52,497 nucleotides of DNA from a virus (IMGVR_UViG_3300028394_002084:1-52497), one strand, 5' to 3'. Shown: positions 26,434 through 35,156, counted from the first letter of the stretch. Notes: generated by a model from the letters alone, not told the origin. Program-made: numbers and translations.

Positions 26434-29400
26434 GCGATACAGGTAAACAAAGCCCATTAGGCGTTAACGCAGTTAATTCTTATCTGATAGCCAAAGGTTT
26501 AATGATAAATCCTATCTTTGCCGGATTTACAGGATCATCATACAATTTTACTGACTACACTTTTGGTAGTATATGCCAAACTACTGCATTGAGAGTATTG
26601 ACACATGCTATCCACGCGGGATACACTTGTAATACTGATGGCGGGCCCTCGCAAACTGCATATAATAATCTTATTAGTATAGGTGCTGGCTTTGTAAACA
26701 TACCAATATCTAGTATAATTGCAGGCAACGACCCAGGCACTGACTATAAATGGTTTAAAGTCACCTATACTAATAACATAACTCTGAATATTAACGGCTA
26801 TGTGAGAATTTCAGGATCTAATCCTGAAGGTTATAATGGTAATTGGTTAATTGAAAGTGTTGGTTCAGACAGCCCGGGAACAAAATATTTTAGAGTTGCG
26901 GTAACAGCTAACTATGGCACAACAACTTCACCGGGAACATTTGTAGTTGACACCCAAGTGCCGGCATTAGGTAATGCCAAATCATTGGTATATACTTGGG
27001 AAAAACCAATTGGTTGGATAGGTACAGGTACCTTTAATTTAGGTGATTACAAGGGTTGGGGTGGTTCTCTTTATAAAAATAATAGAGAGTCAAATGGTGA
27101 ACCAAATGCTAATCCAAATACTGCGAATCCGGCAACTCAGTGGGGTTTCAACCGATTACTAGCATTACAAGCTTGGATGGAGTTTAATTATAACAGTACA
27201 CTTGAAAAGGGTGATGATGTTAATCCAATTGGGTACAGAGACTTCTTACAATCATTTAATACAGCAGCCGGCTTCATTAGTTATTCAAACACTGGTATTC
27301 TTTCTGTAGATAATTCCGCTACATTCTTAGATGGAACCTATAGTAACATGAATGACCTGATATCAGGAGACTTAACTGGTATTAGTTTAGCAACAAAAGC
27401 ATTTGGTCAAGATTTAATAACAATGGGTAAGGTATTAAATCTTGAAACAATATCTACATTTGGTTTACCTAGTAACTTACTAAAAACATTAGCTAAACAT
27501 AATGCATTGACTCAAAACATTAGTTTAGCTATTATTAGTGCTGGTATTAACACTAATGAGTTAGATGCAATATTGGGGAATGCAGTACAGCCTACCATTG
27601 CACAAGAACAAAAATTATATGCTGCCTTCTATTTAACTGTGGGGCAAAGTTTATCTGACGCATTGATTCCGTTGAATTGTAAAACATCAGGATTAACATC
27701 AATTGCTGATTTATTGAATCCAATTAAATTATTCCCAAATAGTTATTCAACACTGACTGTCCCTGTATATAACACTACTACACAACCTACTAATAGCAAA
27801 ACTTATTATCCGATATATATTAACAATGGAATTAATCCCAACTTAACCAGCACTGGCGTATTAAATCAAATCGGTGCTCAGGTACCAATTGGCACCCCTC
27901 AAATAAGCACCACTACACCTAGTGCTAACATTGTGATTCAACAACCTGTTGTAGGATTTGGTTCTTATCTATCATCAATTGTTCCACCTGCCCAAGCAAC
28001 AGCATGTGGAGCAATTGCCGCCTCATTTTTACAAGTTAAAAACATTGTTAATGTCCCTTTAGAAAAACTAGGGCAAGTTGTTACCAATATAGAAACTATA
28101 GTTGGCTTACCGGTTAACGGAACATATGTTCCAACTAATTTGACGTTGAGAAATCAAGGAAGACCTAAGATAGCATTGGGAAGCGGTCCACAGGGAACAT
28201 ATACTACTAGCGATTTCTTTGGTTGCATGAGTGGATTACCTTATAACGGCCCACTTACTAATATTCTAGCTAGAATTAAAGAAGTTGAGACACCTAAATT
28301 ATATAATATCTATCACGAAACATATCTGGCAGCTTCATGGGAACGTGCTAAAGGATATATAAAACAAAACATATACTATGTAAATGTACAACTAAGCGGT
28401 CCTAGAATTGATGACTGGTATTATACAATTACAATTGGGCTAGAAACACCCGGTGGGGGATATACTAGAGGTGGCGGTACAACACCTACAGTCAGCCTTT
28501 ATCCAAACTATTGCGGTGCTAGCATGGCGGTAACAGTAGATTCAAATGATACACATCTTCCGGGTACTTTTGGTCAAGTGATTGTTCAATCTAAAACTTC
28601 CGGTGTGGCTTACAAGTATGCTACTACTAGGGTAAACGAAACAAATGCTCCTACCCCACCTGTACCACCTGAGGAATGGATTCGTATTCAAGCACCACCC
28701 ATTGCAATGTTACCAATACAAGCTAATGGTTCATTTTCAACCGGCGCGGTAAACGTAGATGGCTATGCAAGAGGTAGTTTAGGAGGTGTAACTGAGGGTG
28801 TTTGGTATTGGCCAAGGGGGGGATCAGATCCTGGAATGAATCAAGTACTTCAAGGATATATTGATCAAGCTAATGCTGAGATTAATAGTATCAACACAAA
28901 TAAACAAACTAGCTGCCAAAGCTTAAACAATTCATGGAATGCAATAGGTTCTCAATTAACAATTGAACAACGTGCTAGAGACTATGGATTAAAACCACCA
29001 ACAGATACCGGACCACCTACTGTAGACAAAAGCGGTACCACTATATTACCACAAAGACAAAATAATTTGTCATTATATCCTACGGTAGTTTATAACTTTG
29101 TTGATAGTTTATCACAGTATGGCCTCAACACCGAACCGCATATGTACGCTCAGACAATAGAGAACATCACTGATTATTCAACCCCGGGTGGTCAGAGTGC
29201 TGTTGCATTGATGCGTCAACAAAGAAACCAAGAACGATTAGCATTGTTGGGTATTCCGTTAGATAATAACATAGAAGACAAATTACCATACGATCAGCAG
29301 AAAATATTAATTGCTAATGGAACATTACCTACTGCTAGATATGACCCTAATATACCTAGTGGTTCTATAACAGCCAACACAACAAATCCATTTAGTTCGA

Positions 29401-29933
29401 CAACTGTAACCGGTCCAGTCTCTACTACGGTACCCGCAACACCAATACAAATTGACCCAATTGGTAATGTTATATATACAACACCAATTGGTATCTATGT
29501 TCCGATAGATAGCACATATCTCGTAACAAATCCTTTATTTGGAGGACAAACACCACCTATTCCAATAGACACCGGTAAGGCATGGACACCATATACTCCC
29601 GGTAACGCTACTTCAAATATTGTTACTATTTCTGCTAACATAGTTGATAGTAATGTTTCTGCTAACATAGTTAACAATAACGCTATTTATAACAATACTA
29701 TTATTTTTTCTAACATAATTGACGGTAACGCAACTAGTGCAGTTCCAGCAGGAAATGCTATTTATTTTCCTGGTACACCCGGATCGTTTGCAGGCACTGT
29801 GTATGGTAACACGGTAATACCTGGATTAAACACTTGGTACACATCAAACACTTTATATCCATCAACATATACTGTTCAGCAAGCAATTGAAGAAGTTATA
29901 CGCTGTAACTGCGATTGCTGGCAATTAGCATAA
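26430..29933 (+). CDS. Large virion structural protein (tail/baseplate), 1167 aa
   Basis: A 1167-residue protein coupled by ATGA to the PAAR gene. The N-terminal third is a mixed domain (GSICQTTALRVLTHAIHAG, then ITLNINGYVRISG). The centre contains helical segments and a long Ala/Gln-rich coil around residues 800-850 (YIDQANAEINSINTNKQ). The C-terminal region is Pro/Thr/Asn-rich with beta-like repeats (SNIVTISANIVDSNVSANIVN). It ends with CNCDCWQLA, an unusual Cys cluster. No enzymatic motif is visible. Location between spike tip and lysis gene supports a tail or baseplate role. Confidence 0.6.
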   Translation: MSDTGKQSPLGVNAVNSYLIAKGLMINPIFAGFTGSSYNFTDYTFGSICQTTALRVLTHAIHAGYTCNTDGGPSQTAYNNLISIGAGFVNIPISSIIAGNDPGTDYKWFKVTYTNNITLNINGYVRISGSNPEGYNGNWLIESVGSDSPGTKYFRVAVTANYGTTTSPGTFVVDTQVPALGNAKSLVYTWEKPIGWIGTGTFNLGDYKGWGGSLYKNNRESNGEPNANPNTANPATQWGFNRLLALQAWMEFNYNSTLEKGDDVNPIGYRDFLQSFNTAAGFISYSNTGILSVDNSATFLDGTYSNMNDLISGDLTGISLATKAFGQDLITMGKVLNLETISTFGLPSNLLKTLAKHNALTQNISLAIISAGINTNELDAILGNAVQPTIAQEQKLYAAFYLTVGQSLSDALIPLNCKTSGLTSIADLLNPIKLFPNSYSTLTVPVYNTTTQPTNSKTYYPIYINNGINPNLTSTGVLNQIGAQVPIGTPQISTTTPSANIVIQQPVVGFGSYLSSIVPPAQATACGAIAASFLQVKNIVNVPLEKLGQVVTNIETIVGLPVNGTYVPTNLTLRNQGRPKIALGSGPQGTYTTSDFFGCMSGLPYNGPLTNILARIKEVETPKLYNIYHETYLAASWERAKGYIKQNIYYVNVQLSGPRIDDWYYTITIGLETPGGGYTRGGGTTPTVSLYPNYCGASMAVTVDSNDTHLPGTFGQVIVQSKTSGVAYKYATTRVNETNAPTPPVPPEEWIRIQAPPIAMLPIQANGSFSTGAVNVDGYARGSLGGVTEGVWYWPRGGSDPGMNQVLQGYIDQANAEINSINTNKQTSCQSLNNSWNAIGSQLTIEQRARDYGLKPPTDTGPPTVDKSGTTILPQRQNNLSLYPTVVYNFVDSLSQYGLNTEPHMYAQTIENITDYSTPGGQSAVALMRQQRNQERLALLGIPLDNNIEDKLPYDQQKILIANGTLPTARYDPNIPSGSITANTTNPFSSTTVTGPVSTTVPATPIQIDPIGNVIYTTPIGIYVPIDSTYLVTNPLFGGQTPPIPIDTGKAWTPYTPGNATSNIVTISANIVDSNVSANIVNNNAIYNNTIIFSNIIDGNATSAVPAGNAIYFPGTPGSFAGTVYGNTVIPGLNTWYTSNTLYPSTYTVQQAIEEVIRCNCDCWQLA

Positions 29934-29947
29934 TCAAAGGGTCTACT

Positions 29948-30556
29948 ATGAAAGAGAAAATTAATTTTTTCAGAATTTTTGCCAGCATTACAATTGTAGT
30001 ATTGGGATTTTTCTTGACCAATACAAGTGAAAGATACTTTCTATTTGACGACACTATTGAACCAATTGAAGAAGTTGTCAAAGTAGCAAAGAAAGTTGAT
30101 CCAAAACAACTAGCTTGTTTAACTAAGAACATCTTTTATGAAGCAGGTGGAGAATCTATACTTGGACAAGCCGCAGTAGCAAGAGTTGTGTTAAACAGAA
30201 TTACACATGGTTTTGGATCTAACCCGTGTAATGTTATCTATCAATCAACAACCATACAGCAAGAGAATGATGAAGGTGAAACAGAGAAAGTAAAATTCTG
30301 TCAGTTTAGTTGGGTGTGTGAAAATAAGGGTGAACCAAATAAAAATAGCCCAAGATATCAGCAGGCTTCCCAAATAGCATATGAAGTACTAGCATATGAT
30401 GCGTATAATGATGTAGTGCCTACATCTACACTGTTCTTTCATAATCTAAGTGTTCAACCAAATTGGCCCTATCAGCAAGCAAAAAAGATTGGTAATCATA
30501 TCTTTTATTCAAAAGTAAAGAAGAAAAATAATAATGACCATCAGCAAAAGCCCTGA
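29948..30556 (+). CDS. Cell wall hydrolase, SleB/CwlJ family, membrane-anchored endolysin
   Basis: About 202 residues from ATG 29948, which follows an AAAGGG ribosome site; an upstream ATG at 29915 overlaps the previous gene and is less likely. Residues 8-25 (FRIFASITIVVLGFF) form a membrane segment or signal anchor. The catalytic domain of the SleB family begins near residue 55 with LTKNIFYEAGGES (predicted catalytic Glu) and continues with QAAVARVVLNRI, FCQFSW and TLFFHN. These enzymes cut peptidoglycan. With an N-terminal anchor it may act as a signal-arrest-release endolysin at the end of infection; that is inference. Confidence 0.85.
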   Translation: MKEKINFFRIFASITIVVLGFFLTNTSERYFLFDDTIEPIEEVVKVAKKVDPKQLACLTKNIFYEAGGESILGQAAVARVVLNRITHGFGSNPCNVIYQSTTIQQENDEGETEKVKFCQFSWVCENKGEPNKNSPRYQQASQIAYEVLAYDAYNDVVPTSTLFFHNLSVQPNWPYQQAKKIGNHIFYSKVKKKNNNDHQQKP

Positions 30557-31103
30557 ACGACATACATTTCAAATGAAAAATTATATCAAACGCTGTGGAG
30601 AAAAGGGTGAAGAGCCTGATGAAGATTATCTAAACCTGTATAAATCTTATCAGCAACAGGATGAAGAAAATATAGTAGATCCTAAATGGCAAAAAGATAA
30701 CATGGAATACGACTTACGTAGTACTCAATGGATTATTGATAAAGTTAAAGGTGATGATGTATATGCTCAGAACTTGTATGCCGCAATGTGTAACCGAGAC
30801 TTTACTAAAAATGACGTATGGCCTATATTAACTGAAAAACGCTGGAGTTGCAGTTGGAGACATGCCGGTGGCATTGTTGCTGATATGCTAGAAAAAGGTG
30901 ACTACATTGATTGGTACTGTAGTGGTATTAGAAACAACAGTGACTTAGACAATGAAGAATTTCGTCAACTAACTAAAGAACAACAAGAATTTCGTCTTAA
31001 GCTCAAAGCATATGTTGGTGAGGGAATGGTAACTGATGAGATACGAGAAGATTTATTGAAATTGGGGTGGATAGTATTAGATGATGATATTCTTGATAGC
31101 TAA
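30534..31103 (+). CDS. Phage protein of unknown function, 189 aa
   Basis: Overlaps the hydrolase by 23 bases. The sequence is helical and acidic with a striking central motif, WSCSWRHAGGIVADMLEKGDYIDWYCSG, which I associate with uncharacterised proteins of other phages. The C-terminus is acidic (LDDDILDS). No catalytic residues can be assigned. Co-expression with the hydrolase is likely. Confidence 0.65.
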   Translation: MTISKSPERHTFQMKNYIKRCGEKGEEPDEDYLNLYKSYQQQDEENIVDPKWQKDNMEYDLRSTQWIIDKVKGDDVYAQNLYAAMCNRDFTKNDVWPILTEKRWSCSWRHAGGIVADMLEKGDYIDWYCSGIRNNSDLDNEEFRQLTKEQQEFRLKLKAYVGEGMVTDEIREDLLKLGWIVLDDDILDS

Positions 31104-31138
31104 ATACAATAGTTAAATCTCACAAACGGGTTCACCGA

Positions 31139-31146
31139 GATAAATA
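31139..31146 (+). promoter_or_regulatory. Late-type promoter motif GATAAATA before HNH gene
   Basis: GATAAATA ends six bases before the ATG at 31152, so a transcript would start nearly at the start codon. A second TAAATA copy lies at 31101, overlapping the previous stop. Confidence 0.35.
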
Positions 31147-31151
31147 GTTAT

Positions 31152-31757
31152 ATGAAAAATAAATATGGCTTATTAATGTATTGTTCATATTGTGGGTCTG
31201 AGTTTATAACTAAACCTAAATTTTTAGAATTTTGTTCAACACCTTGCAAAAATCCTATAAATCGTGTGGGTAATATACCTTGGAATAAGGGTATAAAAAT
31301 GACCGCTGAACAAAAATTAAAATTAAACACAGCCGGACTTGTTAAAGGACATGGTTGGAACAAGGGGAAAGCTAATACAGCACAAAAAGAAAAATGGGCT
31401 GGCGCCTCAAATCCAAATTGGGAAGGTAAATTAAACAATCAACGACCCAAAAAACAAATAAATGATGAATTAGTTAAATACAAGAGAGAATGTAGTAAAG
31501 CAACACGACGGACTCTATATAGACTTAGAAAGCAAAATTTAATGCCAGTGACTGGTAAAAAGAAAACAGATATTCAAGTAGATCATATCATACCCTTTAA
31601 ACAAGGGTATGAACTTAAAATTGATCCTATGATTATAGGACATCTATGTAATTTAAGATTTATAACAGGTGAGGAAAACAGAAAGAAATGGGATATGTTT
31701 CAATCTGAGGAAATAGTTAATAATATATTGGAGAACTATAATGGCATATTCAGATAA
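31152..31757 (+). CDS. HNH homing-type endonuclease
   Basis: A 201-residue endonuclease. Residues 10-35 carry a zinc-finger pattern CSYCG...FCSTPC. Residues 40-95 look like NUMOD3-type DNA-binding repeats (NIPWNKGIKMTAEQK and GHGWNKGKANTAQK, then SNPNWEG). The HNH core is near residues 145-180 (VDHIIPF, then HLCNLRFITGEENRKKW). Such enzymes cut specific DNA sites and spread between phage genomes. It overlaps the first 17 bases of iscU, and iscU is interrupted about 100 bases downstream. Free-standing homing endonucleases typically sit beside the gene they target, so iscU may be the target locus; that is inference. Confidence 0.85.
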   Translation: MKNKYGLLMYCSYCGSEFITKPKFLEFCSTPCKNPINRVGNIPWNKGIKMTAEQKLKLNTAGLVKGHGWNKGKANTAQKEKWAGASNPNWEGKLNNQRPKKQINDELVKYKRECSKATRRTLYRLRKQNLMPVTGKKKTDIQVDHIIPFKQGYELKIDPMIIGHLCNLRFITGEENRKKWDMFQSEEIVNNILENYNGIFR

Positions 31758-32139
31758 AGTGTTGGATCACTATAATAACCCCCGCAATGCGGGAACCTTT
31801 GATAAGGAGGACACGCACGTTGGGACTGGTATGGTAGGAGCCCCGGCGTGCGGTTAGTTAGGTGATGTAATGAAGCTTCAAATTAAAGTAGATAAACTAA
31901 CAGGGATAATAACAGATGCCAAATTTAAAACATATGGGTGCGGGTCGGCAATTGCTAGCTCAAGTCTTGTCACTGAGTGGGTCAAAGGTAAAACACTTGA
32001 TGAAGCTGCCCAGCTCCGAAACTCTCAAATCGCAGAAGAACTTGCACTCCCCCCGGTCAAAATCCATTGCTCAATCCTTGCAGAAGACGCCATCAAAGCC
32101 GCAGTAAATGATTATAAACAGAGACATGTTACTCACTGA
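31741..32139 (+). pseudogene. iscU: IscU Fe-S scaffold gene interrupted by in-frame TAG
   Basis: Read as one frame, this encodes a near full-length IscU scaffold for Fe-S cluster assembly. MAYSDKVLDHYNNPRN to GMVGAPACG matches residues 1-38 of bacterial IscU, and after the interruption DVMKLQIKV to the C-terminus continues the same frame. All three cluster Cys are present (APACG, TYGCGSA, IHCSILA). Compared with the family there are three extra codons, TAG TTA GGT at 31855-31863, directly after the first Cys-Gly and before the conserved Asp. The frame is otherwise intact. It could be a recent disruption, a split gene, or a site of readthrough. GC content is higher than its neighbours, suggesting recent acquisition from a bacterial host. 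Confidence 0.85.
31870..32139 (+). CDS. IscU C-terminal part as a separate open frame
   Basis: From the natural internal Met codon, 89 residues (MKLQIKVDKLTGIIT to NDYKQRHVTH) can be translated if ribosomes restart after the TAG at 31855. The extra bases create AGGTGA four bases before this ATG, which could serve as a weak ribosome site. This part contains the second and third cluster Cys but lacks the first Cys and the essential Asp before Val-Met, so alone it should not hold a cluster normally. It might pair with the 38-residue N-terminal peptide. This view and the pseudogene view are alternatives. Confidence 0.5.
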   Translation: MKLQIKVDKLTGIITDAKFKTYGCGSAIASSSLVTEWVKGKTLDEAAQLRNSQIAEELALPPVKIHCSILAEDAIKAAVNDYKQRHVTH

Positions 32140-32833
32140 GGATATTGTCCCCATAACATACATGAGCGGAACCGGTGGCAATTTTTTATGTCATTTTATT
32201 ATAAGTGCAAAAAGAAACATAAAAACTGTTATTGAACTTAGTGAGCATGGAAATGCACATAAAACCAATTATAAAGATATTGTTGGGCCACCCTTAGGCC
32301 CCAAAGAGCCCGATCAATATAAAATTGATTTTATATTGTCTCAATTAGAACATATAAATCAAAAAGGTATACCAAGTTATCCTGTTGTGCAAAAACCATA
32401 CTATACCACCTCACATATAGTTGATATTAACTTAATTAGTGCTTATTTTAAAAAATTTATTAGAATTACATATGATTTGGATGACATAGAAGAACTTGCT
32501 ACTGTTTTCTATGGTAAATGGTACATTGATGAAGGTCATGTTAAATCAGTTATAAATACAAGACGGTCTCATGAAATATTTATTGATATGTACCAATCAA
32601 AATTTACTAGACCAAATTTAGTAAATTTTAATTCAAAATTTACTAAATTAGAAAACATGCCTAATGTGTTGTTCATCTCTTGGAAAGAATTTTTCAAAGG
32701 AAATATTGAGGAATTAATAACCAAACTAAGTATATTTACAGAGATTGATACAAATAATTTCTCACGTGAATCATTGATGCATTGGAGAAATAAAACTCAA
32801 TATTGTATTGACAAATTTATGGATATATGTTAA
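32126..32833 (+). CDS. P-loop protein, sulfotransferase/kinase-like (GTGGNFL type)
   Basis: About 235 residues from the ATG at 32126; an ATG at 32108 is possible but overlaps iscU further. Near the N-terminus, YMSGTGGNFLCHFI resembles a nucleotide-binding P-loop in the position seen in sulfotransferase-like proteins (PAPS binding). The same layout occurs in the gene at 45808 (APGAGGNFLSG), so these are paralogues. The centre has FIRITYDLDDIEELA and the C-terminus has LFISWKEFF, as in the strand-helix pattern of that superfamily. Substrate and even reaction (sulfate or phosphate transfer) are unknown. Confidence 0.55.
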   Translation: MLLTEDIVPITYMSGTGGNFLCHFIISAKRNIKTVIELSEHGNAHKTNYKDIVGPPLGPKEPDQYKIDFILSQLEHINQKGIPSYPVVQKPYYTTSHIVDINLISAYFKKFIRITYDLDDIEELATVFYGKWYIDEGHVKSVINTRRSHEIFIDMYQSKFTRPNLVNFNSKFTKLENMPNVLFISWKEFFKGNIEELITKLSIFTEIDTNNFSRESLMHWRNKTQYCIDKFMDIC

Positions 32834-32842
32834 ACTATTAAT

Positions 32843-33133
32843 ATGAGCAATGAAGTCGCAAAATTTTTAAACAGTCGCCGTCGCCATAAAAACGATGTAG
32901 CAGTCGCAAGACAAGTACGTATTGCCAAAGGATTTGGTATACCTGTTAAAGAACCGCATAAGTTTGCCAAACATCACGCTATGAATTGTGGCAATACAAA
33001 TTGTGTAATGTGCGGTAACCCACGCAAGACATTCAAAGAATTAACACAGCAAGAAAAACGTTTGTTTCAAGATGTTGAAAAAACATCAGACAAACATAGT
33101 AATGGTATCTTACCAAAAGATACAGATAAATAA
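32843..33133 (+). CDS. Small Cys-rich conserved protein of unknown function
   Basis: A 96-residue basic protein with RRRHKNDVAVARQVRIAKGFGIPV followed by HHAMNCGNTNCVMCGNPRKTFKELTQQE. The Cys pattern (C-G-N-T-N-C-x-x-C) looks like a small zinc site. I associate this arrangement with uncharacterised small proteins in phages and proteobacteria. It precedes rubrerythrin by 18 bases. A nucleic-acid-binding role is possible, not shown. Confidence 0.65.
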   Translation: MSNEVAKFLNSRRRHKNDVAVARQVRIAKGFGIPVKEPHKFAKHHAMNCGNTNCVMCGNPRKTFKELTQQEKRLFQDVEKTSDKHSNGILPKDTDK

Positions 33134-33151
33134 ACATTTTAAAGGAAAAAC

Positions 33152-33619
33152 ATGTCAGAAACAATTAACAGTTTACATACAGCATATTCCGGAGAAAGCC
33201 AGGCACACACTAAGTATAGATACTTTGCGAAAATCGCACGTGAAGAAGGCTTTGAGGATATAGCAAAGCATTTTGAGCATACAGCAGACCAAGAGTTACT
33301 ACACTCATGGGGTCATTTAGAATTGATTATTGGTAAGCCAACCACTAAGAAATGCTTAGAACTTGCTATTGAAGGTGAAACATATGAGTTTACAGAGATG
33401 TATCCTCGCTTCAAAGAAGTTGCTGAATTTGAGGGTGATTTGGCTGCTGCCAATGAAGCACACACTCAGATTGCTGAATCAAAAGAACATGCTGAACAGT
33501 TTAAAGCTATGTTGAAAAAGGCTGAAAAACGTTTTACAGCACTAGCTAAAGTTGAGCAACGCCATGCTGAAGCATACCAAACTAAATTGGATGAATTAAA
33601 CCAAATGGAGGCAAGATAA
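33152..33619 (+). CDS. Rubrerythrin (di-iron domain)
   Basis: A 155-residue di-iron four-helix protein. Ligand motifs are visible: Glu in GESQAHTKYRYFA, ExxH in ELLHSWGH, Glu in EGETYEFTEMYP, and ExxH-like EQRHAEAY near the C-terminus. Rubrerythrins reduce hydrogen peroxide with electrons from rubredoxin. The usual C-terminal rubredoxin domain is absent, but a rubredoxin-like gene starts at the overlapping TAATG. The pair therefore looks like a split rubrerythrin system. AAAGGAAAA precedes the start. In a cluster with many iron oxygenases it may limit peroxide damage or serve as redox partner; that is inference. Confidence 0.88.
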   Translation: MSETINSLHTAYSGESQAHTKYRYFAKIAREEGFEDIAKHFEHTADQELLHSWGHLELIIGKPTTKKCLELAIEGETYEFTEMYPRFKEVAEFEGDLAAANEAHTQIAESKEHAEQFKAMLKKAEKRFTALAKVEQRHAEAYQTKLDELNQMEAR

Positions 33620-33753
33620 TGGACCACGTTTGCGTAATTTGCGGTCATGTACATGACGAAGAAACAGAAGGTAAATGGGAAGACTTGCCAGAGGACTTTC
33701 CTTGTCCAGAGTGCGGTGGATTTAAAGCCGACTACGAAACTATTGATTTTTAA
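33619..33753 (+). CDS. Rubredoxin-like electron carrier, 44 aa
   Basis: A 44-residue protein with CVICG at residues 5-9 and CPECG at 29-33, the two Cys pairs of a single-iron rubredoxin site. WEDLPEDFPCPECG is the typical second half. The spacing between pairs (20 residues) is shorter than in classical rubredoxins and closer to the rubredoxin domains attached to rubrerythrin. The start overlaps the rubrerythrin stop (TAATG), so both are made together. It could pass electrons to rubrerythrin and perhaps to the membrane desaturases nearby. Confidence 0.88.
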   Translation: MDHVCVICGHVHDEETEGKWEDLPEDFPCPECGGFKADYETIDF

Positions 33754-33759
33754 CACTTG

Positions 33760-34626
33760 ATGCAATTGCATGATGGTTATTTGAGTTGGTCTGGGAACGG
33801 ATCAACTTGGAATGTAGATTTTAAACCAGTTACTCGACCCATCAAATCCTTTTATGAAGAAACTGTATTAGTAGCTGAAAAACTTTGGGCTGAAAAGCAA
33901 GGCAATATTCACTTATGCTATAGTGGTGGTCTTGATAGTGAATACGTGTTAGCAGTATTTAGAACGTTAGGTATGCCAATCACACCCGTGATTATGCGTA
34001 CACAATACAATCACCATGAAACACAATACGCATTTAAATATTGTGATAAAAATAATATTACTCCGATTGTCATTGATTTAGATTATGATAAATTTGTAGA
34101 GTCCGGCGAGTTCTTAAAAATCGCAACAGACTATAAAATAGCAGCATTTCAAATGCCTAGCAATTTGTGGCTTACTACTCAAATAGACGGAACAGTAGTA
34201 ACAGGGGATTCTGATCCCCATTTGTTTTTAGTAAATGATAATGAATGGTATGTAGATGAACTAGAACCTTTGTATACACAATTCAATTTCTATGAGCAAA
34301 ACAATATTTACGGGACACCTTTCTTTTTAAGTTACACCGCAGAACAGTATTTTGCGTTCTTGACCGACCCAACAATGCAACAGTTAGCAAACAATCAGAT
34401 ACCTGGTAAAACAGGATCTTATTCTAGCAAAGTTCATGTATATAACAATCAAAATAAATTTGTATTAGAACAACGTGTTAAAAAACACGGGTATGAAATC
34501 GTAGAACAAAGTTCTATTTTTAATCACCCTGACATACAATTAGTAAATAGTTGGAAAGATAAATGGTGGGGCTCCAGTAACCATGAATATTTTAAACTTA
34601 TCGAAGGGTTATCATGGACAAAATAG
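33760..34626 (+). CDS. PP-loop ATPase, asparagine-synthetase-like (subfamily A)
   Basis: A 288-residue protein with the PP-loop SGGLDSE at residues 55-61, which binds ATP and activates a carbonyl or carboxyl as adenylate. The flanking strand (NIHLCY) and the next element (AVFRTLGMPITPVIMRTQYN) fit the adenine-nucleotide alpha-hydrolase fold seen in asparagine synthetase C-domains, QueC and related enzymes. There is no glutaminase domain. The start is ATG 33760 (a TTG lies one codon upstream). The gene at 40994 is its closest relative here by length and motif (SGGIDSE). Acceptor unknown. Confidence 0.75.
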   Translation: MQLHDGYLSWSGNGSTWNVDFKPVTRPIKSFYEETVLVAEKLWAEKQGNIHLCYSGGLDSEYVLAVFRTLGMPITPVIMRTQYNHHETQYAFKYCDKNNITPIVIDLDYDKFVESGEFLKIATDYKIAAFQMPSNLWLTTQIDGTVVTGDSDPHLFLVNDNEWYVDELEPLYTQFNFYEQNNIYGTPFFLSYTAEQYFAFLTDPTMQQLANNQIPGKTGSYSSKVHVYNNQNKFVLEQRVKKHGYEIVEQSSIFNHPDIQLVNSWKDKWWGSSNHEYFKLIEGLSWTK

Positions 34627-35144
34627 AAATGATTACACTTACTAAAGAAAATAAAAGTGAGTTTTTTGAAAAATTAAAACAAGCATTGACTGAAAAGTTT
34701 GGTGATGAATTACCTGAGAACTATGGTACATTACAGCCATGGAGTTTATTAAATTTGATTAACAATGATATAGTAGACACTTATCAATTGTTATATGTAA
34801 ATGATAAATTTTGGACAGCAACCGGCGGTATAGTAAGAGAATTTAATAAGGGAAAAGTATATCAAGCAGTGTTTCGTGGATTCTCATATGCTGACCACCG
34901 ACACAAAGGGTTAGGTGTAAAATCATATACACATATGTATAATACATCATATCAAATTCAACGAGCTAAAGAACTCAACTGTAATAGTGTAATCATATCC
35001 TTTAACGACTATAATTACAAGTTATTTGAGTTAAATCAACGATACTTACTACCCAGAGCGTTTCCAAATCATACCTTTGTTGCATCCAGTGAACCTATAT
35101 TGTTTAACGGTGTAAAACAATGGTTGTTGACTATGAAATTGTAA
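34614..35144 (+). CDS. GNAT-like acyltransferase (putative)
   Basis: A 176-residue protein overlapping the PP-loop gene by 13 bases. GFSYADHRHKGLGVKSYTHMY resembles the acyl-CoA-binding turn (R/K-x-x-G-x-G) of GNAT enzymes, preceded by strands FWTATGGIVREF and YQAVFRGF. The following NCNSVIISFNDYNYKLFELNQRY fits the later part of that fold, where a residue swaps acyl acceptors. The call is by pattern. Its coupling to the PP-loop enzyme suggests a shared acceptor molecule. Confidence 0.5.
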   Translation: MDKIEMITLTKENKSEFFEKLKQALTEKFGDELPENYGTLQPWSLLNLINNDIVDTYQLLYVNDKFWTATGGIVREFNKGKVYQAVFRGFSYADHRHKGLGVKSYTHMYNTSYQIQRAKELNCNSVIISFNDYNYKLFELNQRYLLPRAFPNHTFVASSEPILFNGVKQWLLTMKL

Positions 35145-35154
35145 CTAAATACTA
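35145..35154 (+). promoter_or_regulatory. CTAAATACTA motif at desaturase start
   Basis: Ends two bases before the ATG at 35157 and resembles the downstream part of a T4-type late promoter. Such a position would give a leaderless message, so it may instead be a translation or stop-codon context element. Confidence 0.3.
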
Positions 35155-35156
35155 AT

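Noticed and set aside
31152-31757. HNH gene as part of a group I intron or intein in iscU
   Set aside because: The endonuclease lies upstream with its own start and overlaps the iscU start; the iscU interruption is only nine bases, too short for an intron or intein.
31916-32107. Alternative frame inside iscU
   Set aside because: The IscU frame is unmistakable; the other is a shadow.
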